DNA of 64,000 nt from Kribbella sandramycini (GCF_013131805.1 NZ_JABJRC010000005.1:1-64000); one strand, 5' to 3'. Shown: positions 7,861 through 16,779, counted from the stretch's first letter. The notes: generated by a model not told the origin, from the letters alone. Numbers and translations: made by a program.

Positions 7861-9264
7861 TCACATCCGGGCGTCGGTGTCGAAGAGGGCGACCTCGCGA
7901 GCATGCCGGACCAGCTGCACGACGAACGACCGGGCCGGGAGCCGCCACAGCGCCCGGCCTTTCGGGAGCTTGGCGATGGTGGCGATCTCGACGTCGGTCA
8001 GCCCGAGGAGGCTGGCTGTACGGGCGAGCTGGTCGGATTCTTGGCGGAGCATGATCCGGGTCGAGCAGTCAGCGAGCAGCCCTTCGGCCAACGCTCGCGC
8101 TTCGGAGCCGATGTCGCCGACGGCCGCGAGGTCGGAGAGTCGGTGGACGATGAGGATGTTGGAGACGCCCCAGGCGCGCGACAGCTTCCACTGTTCCTGC
8201 ATGCGGCGCAGGAGCGCGGGGTCTCGCATGACGCGCCAGCCCTCGTCGTAGAGGATGAACCGGTTGCCGCCGGCCGGGTCGGCGACGGCCGCCTCGAGCC
8301 AGGACGAGGCGCAGGCGAGGGTGAGGCGCAGGGCCTGGTCGTTGCCGCCGCTGCTCAGCCAGGACGAGTCGAGGGTGACCATCGGCAGGGCCGGGTCGAA
8401 CTCGGTGGTCGACGGCCCGTCGAACATCCCGGACAGGTCGCCGTGGACCAGGCGCCGGATCGCGTGGGCGACTTCGCGCCCGTCGGCCACCAGCGCGACG
8501 CTGCGTAGTCCGGCGCGGTCGGCGCGGGCGGAGTCCGGGGTGAACAGTGCGACGACGACGTCCGGGATGGTCGGCTCGCCGGTCTGGGCGCAGGCGGTCT
8601 CGAGGGCCAGGTCGAGGGCGGTGTGTTCGATCGCGGCCAGCGGGCGGCCTAGGGTCGATTCCGCGAGCGTTCCGAGCAGTGCCCGGCGGCGAGACCAGAC
8701 GATGCGGTCCCATTCGTCGTCGTCGACAGTCGCTGGTTGGCGGCCGGCGTCGAGGGGGTTGAGTCGGGTGGGGAGGCCGGGGCCGAGTTTGATGGTCGAG
8801 CCGCCCATGGCCTCGGCGACCGCGGTCCACTCGCCTTTCGGGTCGCACGGGACGTAGGCCTTGTGGCCGAGCGCGAGTGAGCGGGTGATGAGCGCTTTGG
8901 CGGTGGATGATTTTCCGCTGCCGATGACGCCGGCGAGCAGGACGTTGGGGTTGGTGATGACGCGGTCTTGGTAGAGGACCCACGGGTCGTAGACGAACGA
9001 GCCGCCACTGAACACGTCCGAGCCGATGTAGGTGCCGTCGGCGCCAAGTCCGCCTTCGGCCAGGAACGGATACGCGGTCTGCAAGATCCGCGTCGTCGCC
9101 CGGTGCTTATCGACCATCAGCTTGGGACTGCTCCCGGACGCCGTCTCCAGCGACTGCGCCGCCGCACCGCGGCCGACCGGGCTGGTTGCGCGCCGGGCGC
9201 GGTTGGCTTTGCGGGTGGCGCGGTCGACGCCGTCGAGTTCGTAGTAGGCAGATTGCTGCTTCAT
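7861..9264 (-). CDS. VirB4-like conjugation ATPase
   Basis: 467-residue cytoplasmic ATPase expected to energise the secretion channel. Walker A GVIGSGKSS is at residues 112-120 and Walker B FILYDEGW at about 336-343; an RLSDL/QESDQLA region follows, as in VirB4/TraC C-terminal domains. The N-terminal VirB4 part is short, and the upstream SCO6880-type gene probably supplies it, a split arrangement common in actinobacterial elements. Stop of the upstream gene and this ATG are directly adjacent (9265/9264), so translation is likely coupled. Confidence 0.85.
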   Translation of the reverse strand: MKQQSAYYELDGVDRATRKANRARRATSPVGRGAAAQSLETASGSSPKLMVDKHRATTRILQTAYPFLAEGGLGADGTYIGSDVFSGGSFVYDPWVLYQDRVITNPNVLLAGVIGSGKSSTAKALITRSLALGHKAYVPCDPKGEWTAVAEAMGGSTIKLGPGLPTRLNPLDAGRQPATVDDDEWDRIVWSRRRALLGTLAESTLGRPLAAIEHTALDLALETACAQTGEPTIPDVVVALFTPDSARADRAGLRSVALVADGREVAHAIRRLVHGDLSGMFDGPSTTEFDPALPMVTLDSSWLSSGGNDQALRLTLACASSWLEAAVADPAGGNRFILYDEGWRVMRDPALLRRMQEQWKLSRAWGVSNILIVHRLSDLAAVGDIGSEARALAEGLLADCSTRIMLRQESDQLARTASLLGLTDVEIATIAKLPKGRALWRLPARSFVVQLVRHAREVALFDTDARM

Positions 9265-10689
9265 TCAGAGTCCAATCCCGAACGGAAGGGCGGCGGCCAT
9301 GAAGCCTTCGAGCTGCTGCCCGACGAGGCGGCGGACGTCGAGGAGTGCTTGGGTGGCGGCGATCTCGATTTCCATGCAGGCGTCGTCGAGGGCTTCTTGG
9401 GTGTCGCCGGACACGACGATCAGGCCGAGCCAGCGGACGTCGCCGTGTCCGGCGGCCAGGTCGCGTTCGCGTTGGGCGACGTCGGCGTCGAGCTGGCGGT
9501 CTTCTTCGGTTTCCAGTTGGCCGATTTTGGCGCGGGTCGCGCGGTCGGTGACGCGTTCGACCTGGTGTCGGCGCGCGTCCCGGAGTGCTTTCGACATCGG
9601 GATCGGCTGGAGCACGAGGCTGAACGTCCGGCGGATGCCGGGTTTCAGGAGCAGTGGGCTGAGGAACGACGGGCTCGCGCGGACGCGGGGCCATTCGGTG
9701 ACTACGTAGACGCGGTGGAACGATGAGTCCGTGCGGAGTTGGTCCCAGTCCTCGTCGACCGCCAGTGGCCCGGCCTCCGACGCATCCAGGGCCTGGGGTG
9801 AGGGGATGGTGCGGGTTGCGGCCGGGTCGAACGCGACCCGCAGGCTCATCGCGAGCTCCTGGGCGTTGAGCCAGCAGCCCGCGACGCCGGCGGCAGCCAG
9901 CGAGGTCTGGAACGCGCGGGCCTCGGACTCCAGGACGGCGGTCGCGCCGAGGATCCCGCCGCCGTGCTTGCGGACTTCCCGCCCGACTGCGTCCAGATCG
10001 ATCGCGAGGCTGAACAGCGTCTCGTGCCGCGCGGCCGCGGGCGCTGCTTGCCGCAGCAGGTCGGTGTAGATCGCACCGGCCGCCGTGGCTGGGTCGACGT
10101 CCCTCTGTTGGGCCCATGCGCCGAGTTCGTCGCCGGGATCAGGCAGCGTCCGCTCAAGCACCTGGGCGCGGGCGATCCGGTTGCTCTGGCACAGGCCGGC
10201 GATCAGCTGCCCGTATGCAGTGACGCGGCGGTCCTGCTCGTCGGTGTTCTGCAGCAGGTGCGCTGGGCCTTCGATCTTCGCGACCGCGATCAGCCGGCGC
10301 CGCCGCGGATCGTGAACGACGCCTATCCCGGCGGACGTCGTGAGCATCCGCAGGACGCCGCCGCCTCCCGGCAGCTGCAGCCGGCCGTGCTGGCGCGGCT
10401 CGACCACGTCGGCCCGGTGCGAGCGCCGCCGTACGAGATGCATCAATCGCAGTACCAGCCACCGACACAGCGGGACCTCCTCGGCACGCAGGAACGCGAC
10501 CGCCAAGCACCCCGTGGCGACCGAGAGCGCGCCGATCATCGGGGCCATGGGCAACTGATTGACGAAGGCCAGCGTCGCGATGATGACCGCGGCCAAGGTC
10601 AGGGCGACCTGGACCGGCCGGAGTCCGAGCAGTACCGCGTTGCGTTCGGGTCGTGGGAATCGAGTAGTCAAGGTGCTTGGGCTGGTCAT
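9265..10689 (-). CDS. SCO6880 family conjugation membrane protein
   Basis: 474 residues. The N-terminus FPRPERNAVLLGLRPVQ followed by two hydrophobic helices (about residues 26-45 and 47-70) is the hallmark of the SCO6880 family. These are found next to VirB4-like ATPases in actinobacterial type IV secretion-like clusters and resemble a VirB3/VirB4 N-terminal fusion. The later part is soluble and charged. The ATG overlaps the stop of the TrbL-like gene by ATGA. It probably sits at the cytoplasmic membrane as part of the channel base; this is inferred from context. Confidence 0.82.
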   Translation of the reverse strand: MTSPSTLTTRFPRPERNAVLLGLRPVQVALTLAAVIIATLAFVNQLPMAPMIGALSVATGCLAVAFLRAEEVPLCRWLVLRLMHLVRRRSHRADVVEPRQHGRLQLPGGGGVLRMLTTSAGIGVVHDPRRRRLIAVAKIEGPAHLLQNTDEQDRRVTAYGQLIAGLCQSNRIARAQVLERTLPDPGDELGAWAQQRDVDPATAAGAIYTDLLRQAAPAAARHETLFSLAIDLDAVGREVRKHGGGILGATAVLESEARAFQTSLAAAGVAGCWLNAQELAMSLRVAFDPAATRTIPSPQALDASEAGPLAVDEDWDQLRTDSSFHRVYVVTEWPRVRASPSFLSPLLLKPGIRRTFSLVLQPIPMSKALRDARRHQVERVTDRATRAKIGQLETEEDRQLDADVAQRERDLAAGHGDVRWLGLIVVSGDTQEALDDACMEIEIAATQALLDVRRLVGQQLEGFMAAALPFGIGL

Positions 10690-11909
10690 CGCTGGTCTCC
10701 TCCCTGGGTGTCGGAACTGCCTGCGGTGTCGGACTGTTGTGTCGGCTCCTGGCCGCTCACCGCGACCTGACTGGTGGCGACGGCAGTGGCCGAGCTCCCT
10801 CCGGAGTCGTGATCGCTGCCTGCCGATGGCGGGGCGGATGTGCTGTGGTCAACAACGACCACCTCCGCACCCGGCGTCAGAGACAGGCCGGTCTGCTCGT
10901 CGGACGACTTGCCATCGCCCGGCGTCTGGTCTCCGACGACCGGCGACGAATCGCCACCGCCGCTGGAACCGCCGAAGTGGTGCGCGGCCCAGCCGTAGCC
11001 CTGTTCCGCCCGCTGCTTCAGCGCGGAAGCTCCGACCGCGCCTTGCTGGAACAGCTGCGCTGCGGCGCCGGCGTGGTCACCGGCCCAGTGGACGAAGGAG
11101 AACGTCGCCAGCGGCGCGAACGCTGCCATCGCGAACAGCAGAATCCCGGTCAGGAACGTGCCGATGCTGGTGTCGCCGTTCACGGTCGCGTTGCCGGTGG
11201 CCGACAGGCCGAGGGTGAAGATCATCGCCATCGCGATCTTCGAGAACAGCAGAGCGGCGACGATCTCGATCCAGCGGCGCAGCCAGTGCCGGGTCGCCGA
11301 CCAGGTCCAGCTGGTCATCGCGATCGGCGCGAACACCACAAACGCGACGATCGCGACCTCGCGGATCAGCATCACGAAATACAGCGATAACACCGCGAGC
11401 AGGCCGAGCGTGATGGCGGTCATCATGCTGCCGCCGAGCGTCGGCAGCGAAAGCTCAGCCGTCAGCGTCACCATGCTCTTCAACGACTCGACCGCCGACG
11501 GAGTCCCCTGCAGGATCCCGCCCGAGATCTGATCCACCACCCGGCCCAGCCCGGCAACCACGGCGACCGCGAGCGGGACGCCCGCCGTCCCGACCAGCGC
11601 GCCGACGACGGCGTGGCCCAGGCGTCCGGGCTCACGGCGGACGAGGGCGGACAGGCACTGGAAGATGAACATCGCCACCAGGATCGGGAGCGAGATCGCG
11701 ACCATCAGGCCGAGGTTCTCGTTCCACCACGCCTGGTCGAACTGCGGCGAAGTACTTTCGCTGAACGACGTGAACACGTACGTCGTCAGATCGGACATCC
11801 CTTTCGCCATCCACTCAACGAACGACTGCCACATCGACTCCGACGCCGACTCCGCAGCACCCGCGGCGACACACGCGGTCGGGTTGATCAAGCACTGAAT
11901 CCAGTCCAT
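10686..11909 (-). CDS. TrbL/VirB6-like conjugal channel membrane protein
   Basis: 407 residues. After an N-terminal stretch with two Cys (CLINPTACVAAG) there are about six hydrophobic helices between residues 70 and 285 (for example LMVAISLPILVAMFIFQCL and TLGLLAVLSLYFVMLI). A hydrophilic Ser/Gly/Asp-rich tail follows from about residue 310. This is the TrbL/VirB6 layout, the polytopic inner-membrane part of type IV secretion channels. The low-complexity tail probably lies in the cytoplasm. It overlaps the next gene and lies six bases after DUF6112. Confidence 0.8.
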   Translation of the reverse strand: MDWIQCLINPTACVAAGAAESASESMWQSFVEWMAKGMSDLTTYVFTSFSESTSPQFDQAWWNENLGLMVAISLPILVAMFIFQCLSALVRREPGRLGHAVVGALVGTAGVPLAVAVVAGLGRVVDQISGGILQGTPSAVESLKSMVTLTAELSLPTLGGSMMTAITLGLLAVLSLYFVMLIREVAIVAFVVFAPIAMTSWTWSATRHWLRRWIEIVAALLFSKIAMAMIFTLGLSATGNATVNGDTSIGTFLTGILLFAMAAFAPLATFSFVHWAGDHAGAAAQLFQQGAVGASALKQRAEQGYGWAAHHFGGSSGGGDSSPVVGDQTPGDGKSSDEQTGLSLTPGAEVVVVDHSTSAPPSAGSDHDSGGSSATAVATSQVAVSGQEPTQQSDTAGSSDTQGGDQR

Positions 11910-11915
11910 CGCGGG

Positions 11916-12206
11916 TCAGGCGATCTGGATGCCGCTGAAGAAGCGGATGATCCCGTTGGCCGAGCTGATCAAGATCGCCGCGCCGACCGCGACCAGGCAC
12001 CCGAACTTGCCTTTGCTCGCGTAGCCGGCGTTGCCGTTGATACTGCCCAGCCCCCACGCCGCGGCAGAGATGACGAACACCGCGACGCAGACCGCGAGAC
12101 CGAACGGCAGCAGCGCGCCGATCATGTGCCGAAGCGCCGGCAGGCCGGGCAGCCCGTCGGTGTTCGGTTTGATGCCGGGATCGGCAGTGATGAGAAGACT
12201 GAACAC
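11916..12206 (-). CDS. DUF6112 family small membrane protein (VirB2-like position)
   Basis: 96 residues with a GTG start preceded by GAAGGAAG. Two hydrophobic helices at about residues 34-53 and 68-88 flank a short basic loop (NAGYASKGKFG). Size and topology resemble a VirB2-type pilin or small channel subunit. In this type of actinobacterial cluster the family sits between a cell-wall hydrolase and TrbL, as here. The pilin-like role is inferred from position. Confidence 0.75.
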   Translation of the reverse strand: MFSLLITADPGIKPNTDGLPGLPALRHMIGALLPFGLAVCVAVFVISAAAWGLGSINGNAGYASKGKFGCLVAVGAAILISSANGIIRFFSGIQIA

Positions 12207-12221
12207 GGGGACTTCCTTCGC

Positions 12222-12806
12222 TCATTCAAGGGTGGAGTAGATCGGAGGAGACCAGCCGAGATACCTCGAGCCCCACTGCGACTCGATGCGCTCGAACGGG
12301 ACCTGGTAGACACCGCCTTCACCGGCCACGGAATCGCCGATGTCGTTGGACACGATCTGGCCGCCGCCGATGTAGACCGCGACATGTCCGAAGACGCCGC
12401 CGGTGTCCCAAAACAGCAGCGCGCCGACCGGCGGACTCCGGTCACCGCGCCGCGCCTGGCCGGTCTCGACCATGTGGCGCCACTGCACCGCGGCCGAGTA
12501 ATAGCCCGACCGCGGCCGGCCCCAGATGTTGGCCGCCAGCCGCGCGCACAATTGGTAGTAGCCGTGGCCACCGACCAGCCGCAACGCCCGTCCCACCGCA
12601 GCATCAGCACCGGGCAGCGATCCGGCGTCCGTCCCAGCCGGCAGTGGCGGTGGCGGCGTCGTCGTGTCGCAGTCGGGCGGGACCTCCTCGGTCGGTGTCG
12701 CGATACAGATGTCGCCGCTGCTGGAGTGGGCGGCGATCGCCAGGGGCGCGACCAGGCCGAGCCCGCTGGCGAGCAGCGCGCCCGCCAGCGTCAGCTTGAC
12801 GATCAC
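12222..12806 (-). CDS. NlpC/P60 (C40) cell-wall hydrolase of the conjugation system
   Basis: 194 residues. A signal peptide (residues 1-26, ending AIAAHSS) and a Pro/Thr linker precede an NlpC/P60 fold: the nucleophile Cys is in YYQLCARLAANIWG (about residue 87), the catalytic His in FGHVAVYIGGG, and the third polar residue follows in GQIVSNDIG. Such enzymes open peptidoglycan locally so the secretion channel can cross the wall. The GTG start overlaps the previous stop by GTGA (12803-12806). Confidence 0.87.
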   Translation of the reverse strand: MIVKLTLAGALLASGLGLVAPLAIAAHSSSGDICIATPTEEVPPDCDTTTPPPPLPAGTDAGSLPGADAAVGRALRLVGGHGYYQLCARLAANIWGRPRSGYYSAAVQWRHMVETGQARRGDRSPPVGALLFWDTGGVFGHVAVYIGGGQIVSNDIGDSVAGEGGVYQVPFERIESQWGSRYLGWSPPIYSTLE

Positions 12807-13390
12807 AACGAGATCTCGCCCGACCCCGACCAGAAGCTGCAGATCGACGTGCAGGCCACGCTGACCGACGCTCGCCGCTCGATCACCGTCGACTTGTCGC
12901 CCGTAACCACGGACTGCTTACCGCGCAAGATGAACGCCCGCCAACCCTCCGGCAGACCCTGGCGCAACCGCAGGCTGTCCAGCTCCGGCGTCGTCGACGC
13001 GGTGACCTCGAACACCGACCCGCGGGCCTTCTGGATCGCGAGCTGATCGAACTCCGCCCACGTCGGCAACAGACTCCGCGCCACCGCGATACCGCCAGGC
13101 GCGTTACCCGCGAACGTACTCACGCCGTCGCGCCAGTCCGAGTAGTCGTGCCTGGCCGTGTCGTAGGTCCAGATCACCTTCGCGAACGCCAACGCGTAGG
13201 CGTGCGGGTCCTTGGTGACCGGCCGCTTCCACTCATCGAGCTGCCGCGAGCCGATATCGACCGTGCTGCCCGCCTCGGGCTCGATCGCCTGTGGTGACCG
13301 CTGGCCGCAGCCGGCCAGTAGCACTACGAGGGTGACGCCGAGCGCGATGGCGGTGGGGATCACGATCTTGGACCGGATCGGATGCTTCAC
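12803..13390 (-). CDS. Conjugation-cluster lipoprotein-like protein
   Basis: 195 residues from the GTG at 13390, chosen because AGAGGAACCACT precedes it and the resulting N-terminus is a textbook lipoprotein signal: basic KHPIRSK, a hydrophobic stretch, then the lipobox LLAGC at about residues 22-26. The mature part is hydrophilic, has one Trp-rich stretch (FAKVIWTYDTARHDYSDW) and ends with two Cys (ACTSICSFW). The fold may be VirB8/TraC-like, but I do not recognise it with certainty. The open frame continues to 13576, so a longer form is possible. Confidence 0.7.
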   Translation of the reverse strand: MKHPIRSKIVIPTAIALGVTLVVLLAGCGQRSPQAIEPEAGSTVDIGSRQLDEWKRPVTKDPHAYALAFAKVIWTYDTARHDYSDWRDGVSTFAGNAPGGIAVARSLLPTWAEFDQLAIQKARGSVFEVTASTTPELDSLRLRQGLPEGWRAFILRGKQSVVTGDKSTVIERRASVSVACTSICSFWSGSGEISL

Positions 13391-13602
13391 AGTGGTTCCT
13401 CTCTTGGGGACTTGGGTACGCCGCAGCCACGCGAACCCCAGCGACGCCAGAGGCGGCGGGAGGATGCGGAGCGCGGACAGAACGTGCAGGTTGAACCTGA
13501 GCTGCGCGCGGTAGTACCGAACGAGCCAGTTGTGGCGGGGTACGTGTGAGGAGTTGTGCGTCATACCGGGCATCAACGGATCAGCCCGGGAGACTTTTCG
13601 GA

Positions 13603-14325
13603 TCAGGCGGCTGCGAGCTGCCCCAGACCGACCAGCCGGCGGCGGCCGAGAGCGCCGCTTCGACCGAAAAACCGCAGGTCACGGCCAGAAGCAGCCCAGA
13701 TCCAGCGCCGGACGTCGGGTTCTGAGAAGACTTTCTCCGGTGGCTGCCCAGATGCGAGCCGGGCCAGCGCCGACGGCCTGCCGGCGCCGCCGCGGAGCAG
13801 CCAGCTGAACGCCTCGGCCTGCTCCCCCGTCGCACCGACCCGCCGCAACCGCAGCACGATCGCGGCCCGGTAGTACGGCGGACCGTCCGCCGCCGCCCGG
13901 ACCAGCGACCGAGCCGTCACCGCAGACAACCCGCCCCGCTCCAACTCGTCGACGATGCGATCCAGGTGGTCGCCCAACCGAGGAGCGACCACCTCCTGTT
14001 CGGGGAATTCGGCCAGCAGCGACAACCGGCGCCGCCTGGCCAGCTCCGAACGCAGCAGATCCGTCAGCCGCCACCGGACCAGGTTGTTCAGGTAGCCCCA
14101 CGAGACCCCCTGTGCCGGCGGCGAGCCCGCCAGCTCGCGGCACCGCTCCCAGGCGATCACCCGAGCCAGCTGACTGGCCTCGTCGTACCCGAGCGCTGCC
14201 CGCAGCCTGCTCGACAGCGGTGCCACGATCCGCTCCTCGATCCCCTCGGCCAATCGCCTGGACGGACCTTCCGCCCAACCCGATCCAGCCGCATCGGCGA
14301 TGAGTACCTCCAACTCCTCTGTCAT
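13603..14325 (-). CDS. Sigma-factor-like helical protein of the element (function uncertain)
   Basis: 240 residues from the ATG at 14325, which has GGAG seven bases upstream. The stretch QLARVIAWERCRELAG, then SWGYLNNLVRWRLTDLLRSELARRRR (pieces YLNNLVRWRLTD and LRSELARRRR), resembles region 2 of sigma-70 factors. The rest is helical (GYLSAVT-like, FSWLLRGGAGRP). A canonical region 4 helix-turn-helix is not obvious. It could be a divergent sigma factor or a DNA-binding accessory protein. An operator-like dyad (14424-14443) lies 100 bases upstream, so it is probably the first gene of the T4SS transcript. Confidence 0.5.
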   Translation of the reverse strand: MTEELEVLIADAAGSGWAEGPSRRLAEGIEERIVAPLSSRLRAALGYDEASQLARVIAWERCRELAGSPPAQGVSWGYLNNLVRWRLTDLLRSELARRRRLSLLAEFPEQEVVAPRLGDHLDRIVDELERGGLSAVTARSLVRAAADGPPYYRAAIVLRLRRVGATGEQAEAFSWLLRGGAGRPSALARLASGQPPEKVFSEPDVRRWIWAASGRDLRFFGRSGALGRRRLVGLGQLAAA

Positions 14326-14423
14326 CGAGTCACTCCATCTCGGGGAAGGAGAAGCGGATCGCTCCGGCTCCTCTCGTCGTACTGCCGTGCCACCAATCTG
14401 CTGCCGGACGCCGCGAGCCAGAA

Positions 14424-14443
14424 CCTGGATCACTAATTCAAGG
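14424..14443. promoter_or_regulatory. Operator-like dyad, copy 1 (one mismatch)
   Basis: CCTGG at 14424-14428 and CAAGG at 14439-14443 with a 10-base spacer. The same CCTGG-N10-CCAGG arrangement, with matching flanks (AACCTGG, ATTCCAGG), occurs at 16464-16483 and 16780-16799. This copy lies about 100 bases upstream of the sigma-like gene and overlaps the end of the toprim gene. Confidence 0.6.
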
Positions 14444-15493
14444 AGTCCTGGAATTGCCGCGATTTCGATTCCAGGACTCCTCCTCGGCCCCGGCTCCCCG
14501 GCCGCGGCGCGCCGACCGGTCGCGCGCGGGTGTCAGCAGCTCGCGGGTGACCACTCCGGGCTCGATGTTCAGCCGCTCGGACAGCCGCGCGATCTCCCGT
14601 GCGACCTGCAGGGCCGGCAGCTGCCGAACGAACGGGACCACGGCCCGCAGCGCGTTCACCTGACCGCTCAGGTGATCCAGGACCCGCTCCCACTTCGCCA
14701 GCTCGACATCGATCGCGAATTCAGCCAGCGGCACCGCCGAGCCAAGACACTCACGCAACCGACCCGGCGACTCCTGGAACAGCGACGCGACATCGTGCCC
14801 CTGCGGCACGACGGCCGCCCGGACGGCGCCGAACTCCGTGCCCAGCGGCTCCAGACTCCGCACAGCCCCGAGGCGCCCGCCCAGATCCGGATCGAACGCC
14901 ACGACGATCTGGTTCGCCGGCGACCACCTCCGGATCATCGCCGCCTGCTGCGCACTGACCGCCGTCCCACACGTCGATATCCCGGCCCACCCGGCTCCGA
15001 GCTGGTCGACGGCCGCGGCGTCCATAACGCCCTCGACCAGGACCGGCACGGCGCCGTTGAGCAGCTTCCCCCGCTGCGCGATCATCCCGACTGTCGCCTC
15101 GGACTTGCGATACACCTCGGTCGTAGGCCCGTGCAGATACCGCATCCGGCCGCCGCGCGAGCGCCCGCTGAATCCGACCACCTCGAGGTCGGCGTTCTCG
15201 ACAGCGAACATGATCCGGTCCTGGAATCGGTCGACCAGGTAGCCATTCATCGTCGGAACTGCTAAGCCCGCAGCGACCAGACTCTCACCCGAGAACCCCG
15301 CGCCGCGCAGATGGTCCGTCAGCCCCGACCACGCCGCCGGCGCGTAGCCGACACACCAGCCAGGCGCCGTCAGCAACGCTCCCAGACCACGCTCACGCAG
15401 GTGAGCCGCCGCCCACCCGTCCGGCCGCCGCTCCAGCTGCCCCCGGTAGAAGACCTGTGCCCGCCGATGCAACTCGACCGCGATGTGCACCAT
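14438..15493 (-). CDS. Toprim-domain primase-like protein
   Basis: 351 residues. The N-terminal third (LTAPGWCVGYAPAAWSGLTDHL, quoted as WCVGYAPAAW) matches the DnaG toprim_N region. The toprim fold shows its catalytic Glu in VLVEGVMDA (E154) and the DxD in VVAFDPDLGG (D201, D203). The DnaG N-terminal zinc finger is absent, so it may act with another subunit in priming DNA after transfer. It starts four bases after the stop of a degenerate paralogue. The very end (EESWNRNRGNS) is encoded by an inverted repeat. Confidence 0.8.
   Translation of the reverse strand: MVHIAVELHRRAQVFYRGQLERRPDGWAAAHLRERGLGALLTAPGWCVGYAPAAWSGLTDHLRGAGFSGESLVAAGLAVPTMNGYLVDRFQDRIMFAVENADLEVVGFSGRSRGGRMRYLHGPTTEVYRKSEATVGMIAQRGKLLNGAVPVLVEGVMDAAAVDQLGAGWAGISTCGTAVSAQQAAMIRRWSPANQIVVAFDPDLGGRLGAVRSLEPLGTEFGAVRAAVVPQGHDVASLFQESPGRLRECLGSAVPLAEFAIDVELAKWERVLDHLSGQVNALRAVVPFVRQLPALQVAREIARLSERLNIEPGVVTRELLTPARDRSARRGRGAGAEEESWNRNRGNSRTP
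14441..14481. repeat. Perfect 14-bp inverted repeat at the end of the toprim gene
   Basis: AGGAGTCCTGGAAT (14441-14454) is the exact reverse complement of 14468-14481 with a 13-base loop. It spans the last codons of the toprim gene. It contains the same CCTGGAAT half-site as the neighbouring operator dyads, so it may be an extended operator, a terminator, or both. Confidence 0.6.
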
Positions 15494-15497
15494 CGGC

Positions 15498-16397
15498 TCA
15501 TCCCAGTCCCGGCCCTCGATCAGGCGGATCGAGATCCTCAGCCCTCAATCCCCCACGAGCATCCTCGGAAACCCGGAAATCCATGAAACGCCGCGGCCCC
15601 GACAGCAGCTCGACAAGCTGCTCCGTCGCGCCGCCACGAACCACGGCCTCCGAGATCCCCATCGTCAGCTTGAGAACCCGGACCCGGTCGAAGAAGTAAC
15701 TCAGATCAAACACATGCCCGATGCCCTCCTGCCGAGACCGCTCGGTCCCCCTCGTCACAACAATCGCCTTATCGGTGAGGCTGTAGCGCCGCACCATCCG
15801 CGCCTGCGCCGTCGACAACCCGCCCTCACACACCGGGATGCCCGCCCACTGCCCCTCGAACTCGCGGCTCAGCTTCGTCACCGCGATCGCATCCGCAGGA
15901 TCGTCCACAATCACCGGAACCGCGCCCTGCGCCAGCAGATCCAGCTGCTCCTCGATACCCGTCAGCACGTTCGTCGGGCGATAGATCGCCGTCACCGGAC
16001 TCACCGACCGCGCCTGCCCGTCCTGCCCGATACCGATGAACCCAACCGGCGACAGCCCATGATCACGCGCCACCAGCATCAACCGATCCCGATGCCGATC
16101 CACCGCATCACCCTGCGCGTTCCACTCGATCAGCCCCGCCTTGACCAGCGTCGAGTTACTGAACCCCTTACCGTGCAGATGCTCCGTCAGACTCGTCCAC
16201 GTGTCCGGCGCGTAACCGACCTTCCAATCCGCGTTGACGGTCAGCACATCCTCCGCACCACGAGCCCTCAGATACTCCCCCGGCCAAGAACTTCCCGTCC
16301 GCAGCAACTCGCGCCGGAAGAAATGCGCCGCCGCGGCATTTGCCTCAAGCAACCGCCGCCGCTCCTCATCCGACACCACATACCCCGGCTCGCTCAC
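15498..16397 (-). CDS. Toprim-like paralogue that has lost its catalytic residues
   Basis: 299 residues from the GTG at 16397, which has GGAGGAGG seven bases upstream. It aligns along its length with the next gene (ADWKVGYAPDTWTSLTEHL region; VDRHRDRLMLVARDHGLSPVGFIG region). At the toprim sites, however, Glu is replaced by Asp (VIVDDPADA, D165), and the DxD stretch reads VVTRGTER, so the metal-binding aspartates are gone. It is probably a non-catalytic subunit or regulator for its active neighbour, or a decaying duplicate; the conserved frame and strong ribosome site favour the first. Confidence 0.75.
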   Translation of the reverse strand: MSEPGYVVSDEERRRLLEANAAAAHFFRRELLRTGSSWPGEYLRARGAEDVLTVNADWKVGYAPDTWTSLTEHLHGKGFSNSTLVKAGLIEWNAQGDAVDRHRDRLMLVARDHGLSPVGFIGIGQDGQARSVSPVTAIYRPTNVLTGIEEQLDLLAQGAVPVIVDDPADAIAVTKLSREFEGQWAGIPVCEGGLSTAQARMVRRYSLTDKAIVVTRGTERSRQEGIGHVFDLSYFFDRVRVLKLTMGISEAVVRGGATEQLVELLSGPRRFMDFRVSEDARGGLRAEDLDPPDRGPGLG

Positions 16398-16463
16398 AGG
16401 TCCTCCTCCATCGCTGTCGTGCATGACAGCTACGAAGGTCAGCTCGCGCGACCAAGCCCGTAA

Positions 16464-16483
16464 CCTGGTTTCCTGATTCCAGG
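16464..16483. promoter_or_regulatory. Operator-like dyad, copy 2
   Basis: CCTGG at 16464-16468 and CCAGG at 16479-16483, 10-base spacer. It lies 67 bases upstream of the degenerate toprim start and just past the stop of the preceding gene. Confidence 0.65.
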
Positions 16484-16485
16484 AA

Positions 16486-16743
16486 CTACAAGAGTTCGAT
16501 ACGCGACTCCGGCTCCTCGTACGCAAGGTGATCAGCGGACCGCGGATCAACACGACGAACGCGCCGAACCAGGACGGCGTCATCGTCCGTCCAGTCGAAG
16601 CTCAAGCCCGCCGAACGGGCCAGCTGAGCGCCCGCCGTATCGATCCCTACCTCCAGCAGCCCGATCAGACGCGCGATCGTCCAACTCGGCAGCCGACGAA
16701 CGTCGTCCCCTGGCTCATCAGGAACACCACCCACAAAGTCCAT
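16486..16743 (-). CDS. Small hypothetical protein of the conjugative element
   Basis: 85 residues from ATG 16743 (starts MDFVGGVPDE, ends EEPESRIELL). No signal peptide or membrane helix; one helical stretch PSWTIARLIGLLEVGIDTAG. I recognise no family. The frame is open to 16806, but that longer form would include the operator dyad at 16780-16799, so the internal ATG fits better even though its ribosome site is weak. It lies between ardC and the toprim pair. Confidence 0.45.
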   Translation of the reverse strand: MDFVGGVPDEPGDDVRRLPSWTIARLIGLLEVGIDTAGAQLARSAGLSFDWTDDDAVLVRRVRRVDPRSADHLAYEEPESRIELL

Positions 16744-16779
16744 GACCAGGAACGTCGCCAAAGACCGATGCCGATGGAA

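Noticed and set aside
6105..7904. Upstream extension of the DUF4913 frame
   Set aside because: Arg/Pro/His-rich shadow of the TraG-like gene. The ATG at 6104 overlaps the TraG stop, as expected in this operon.
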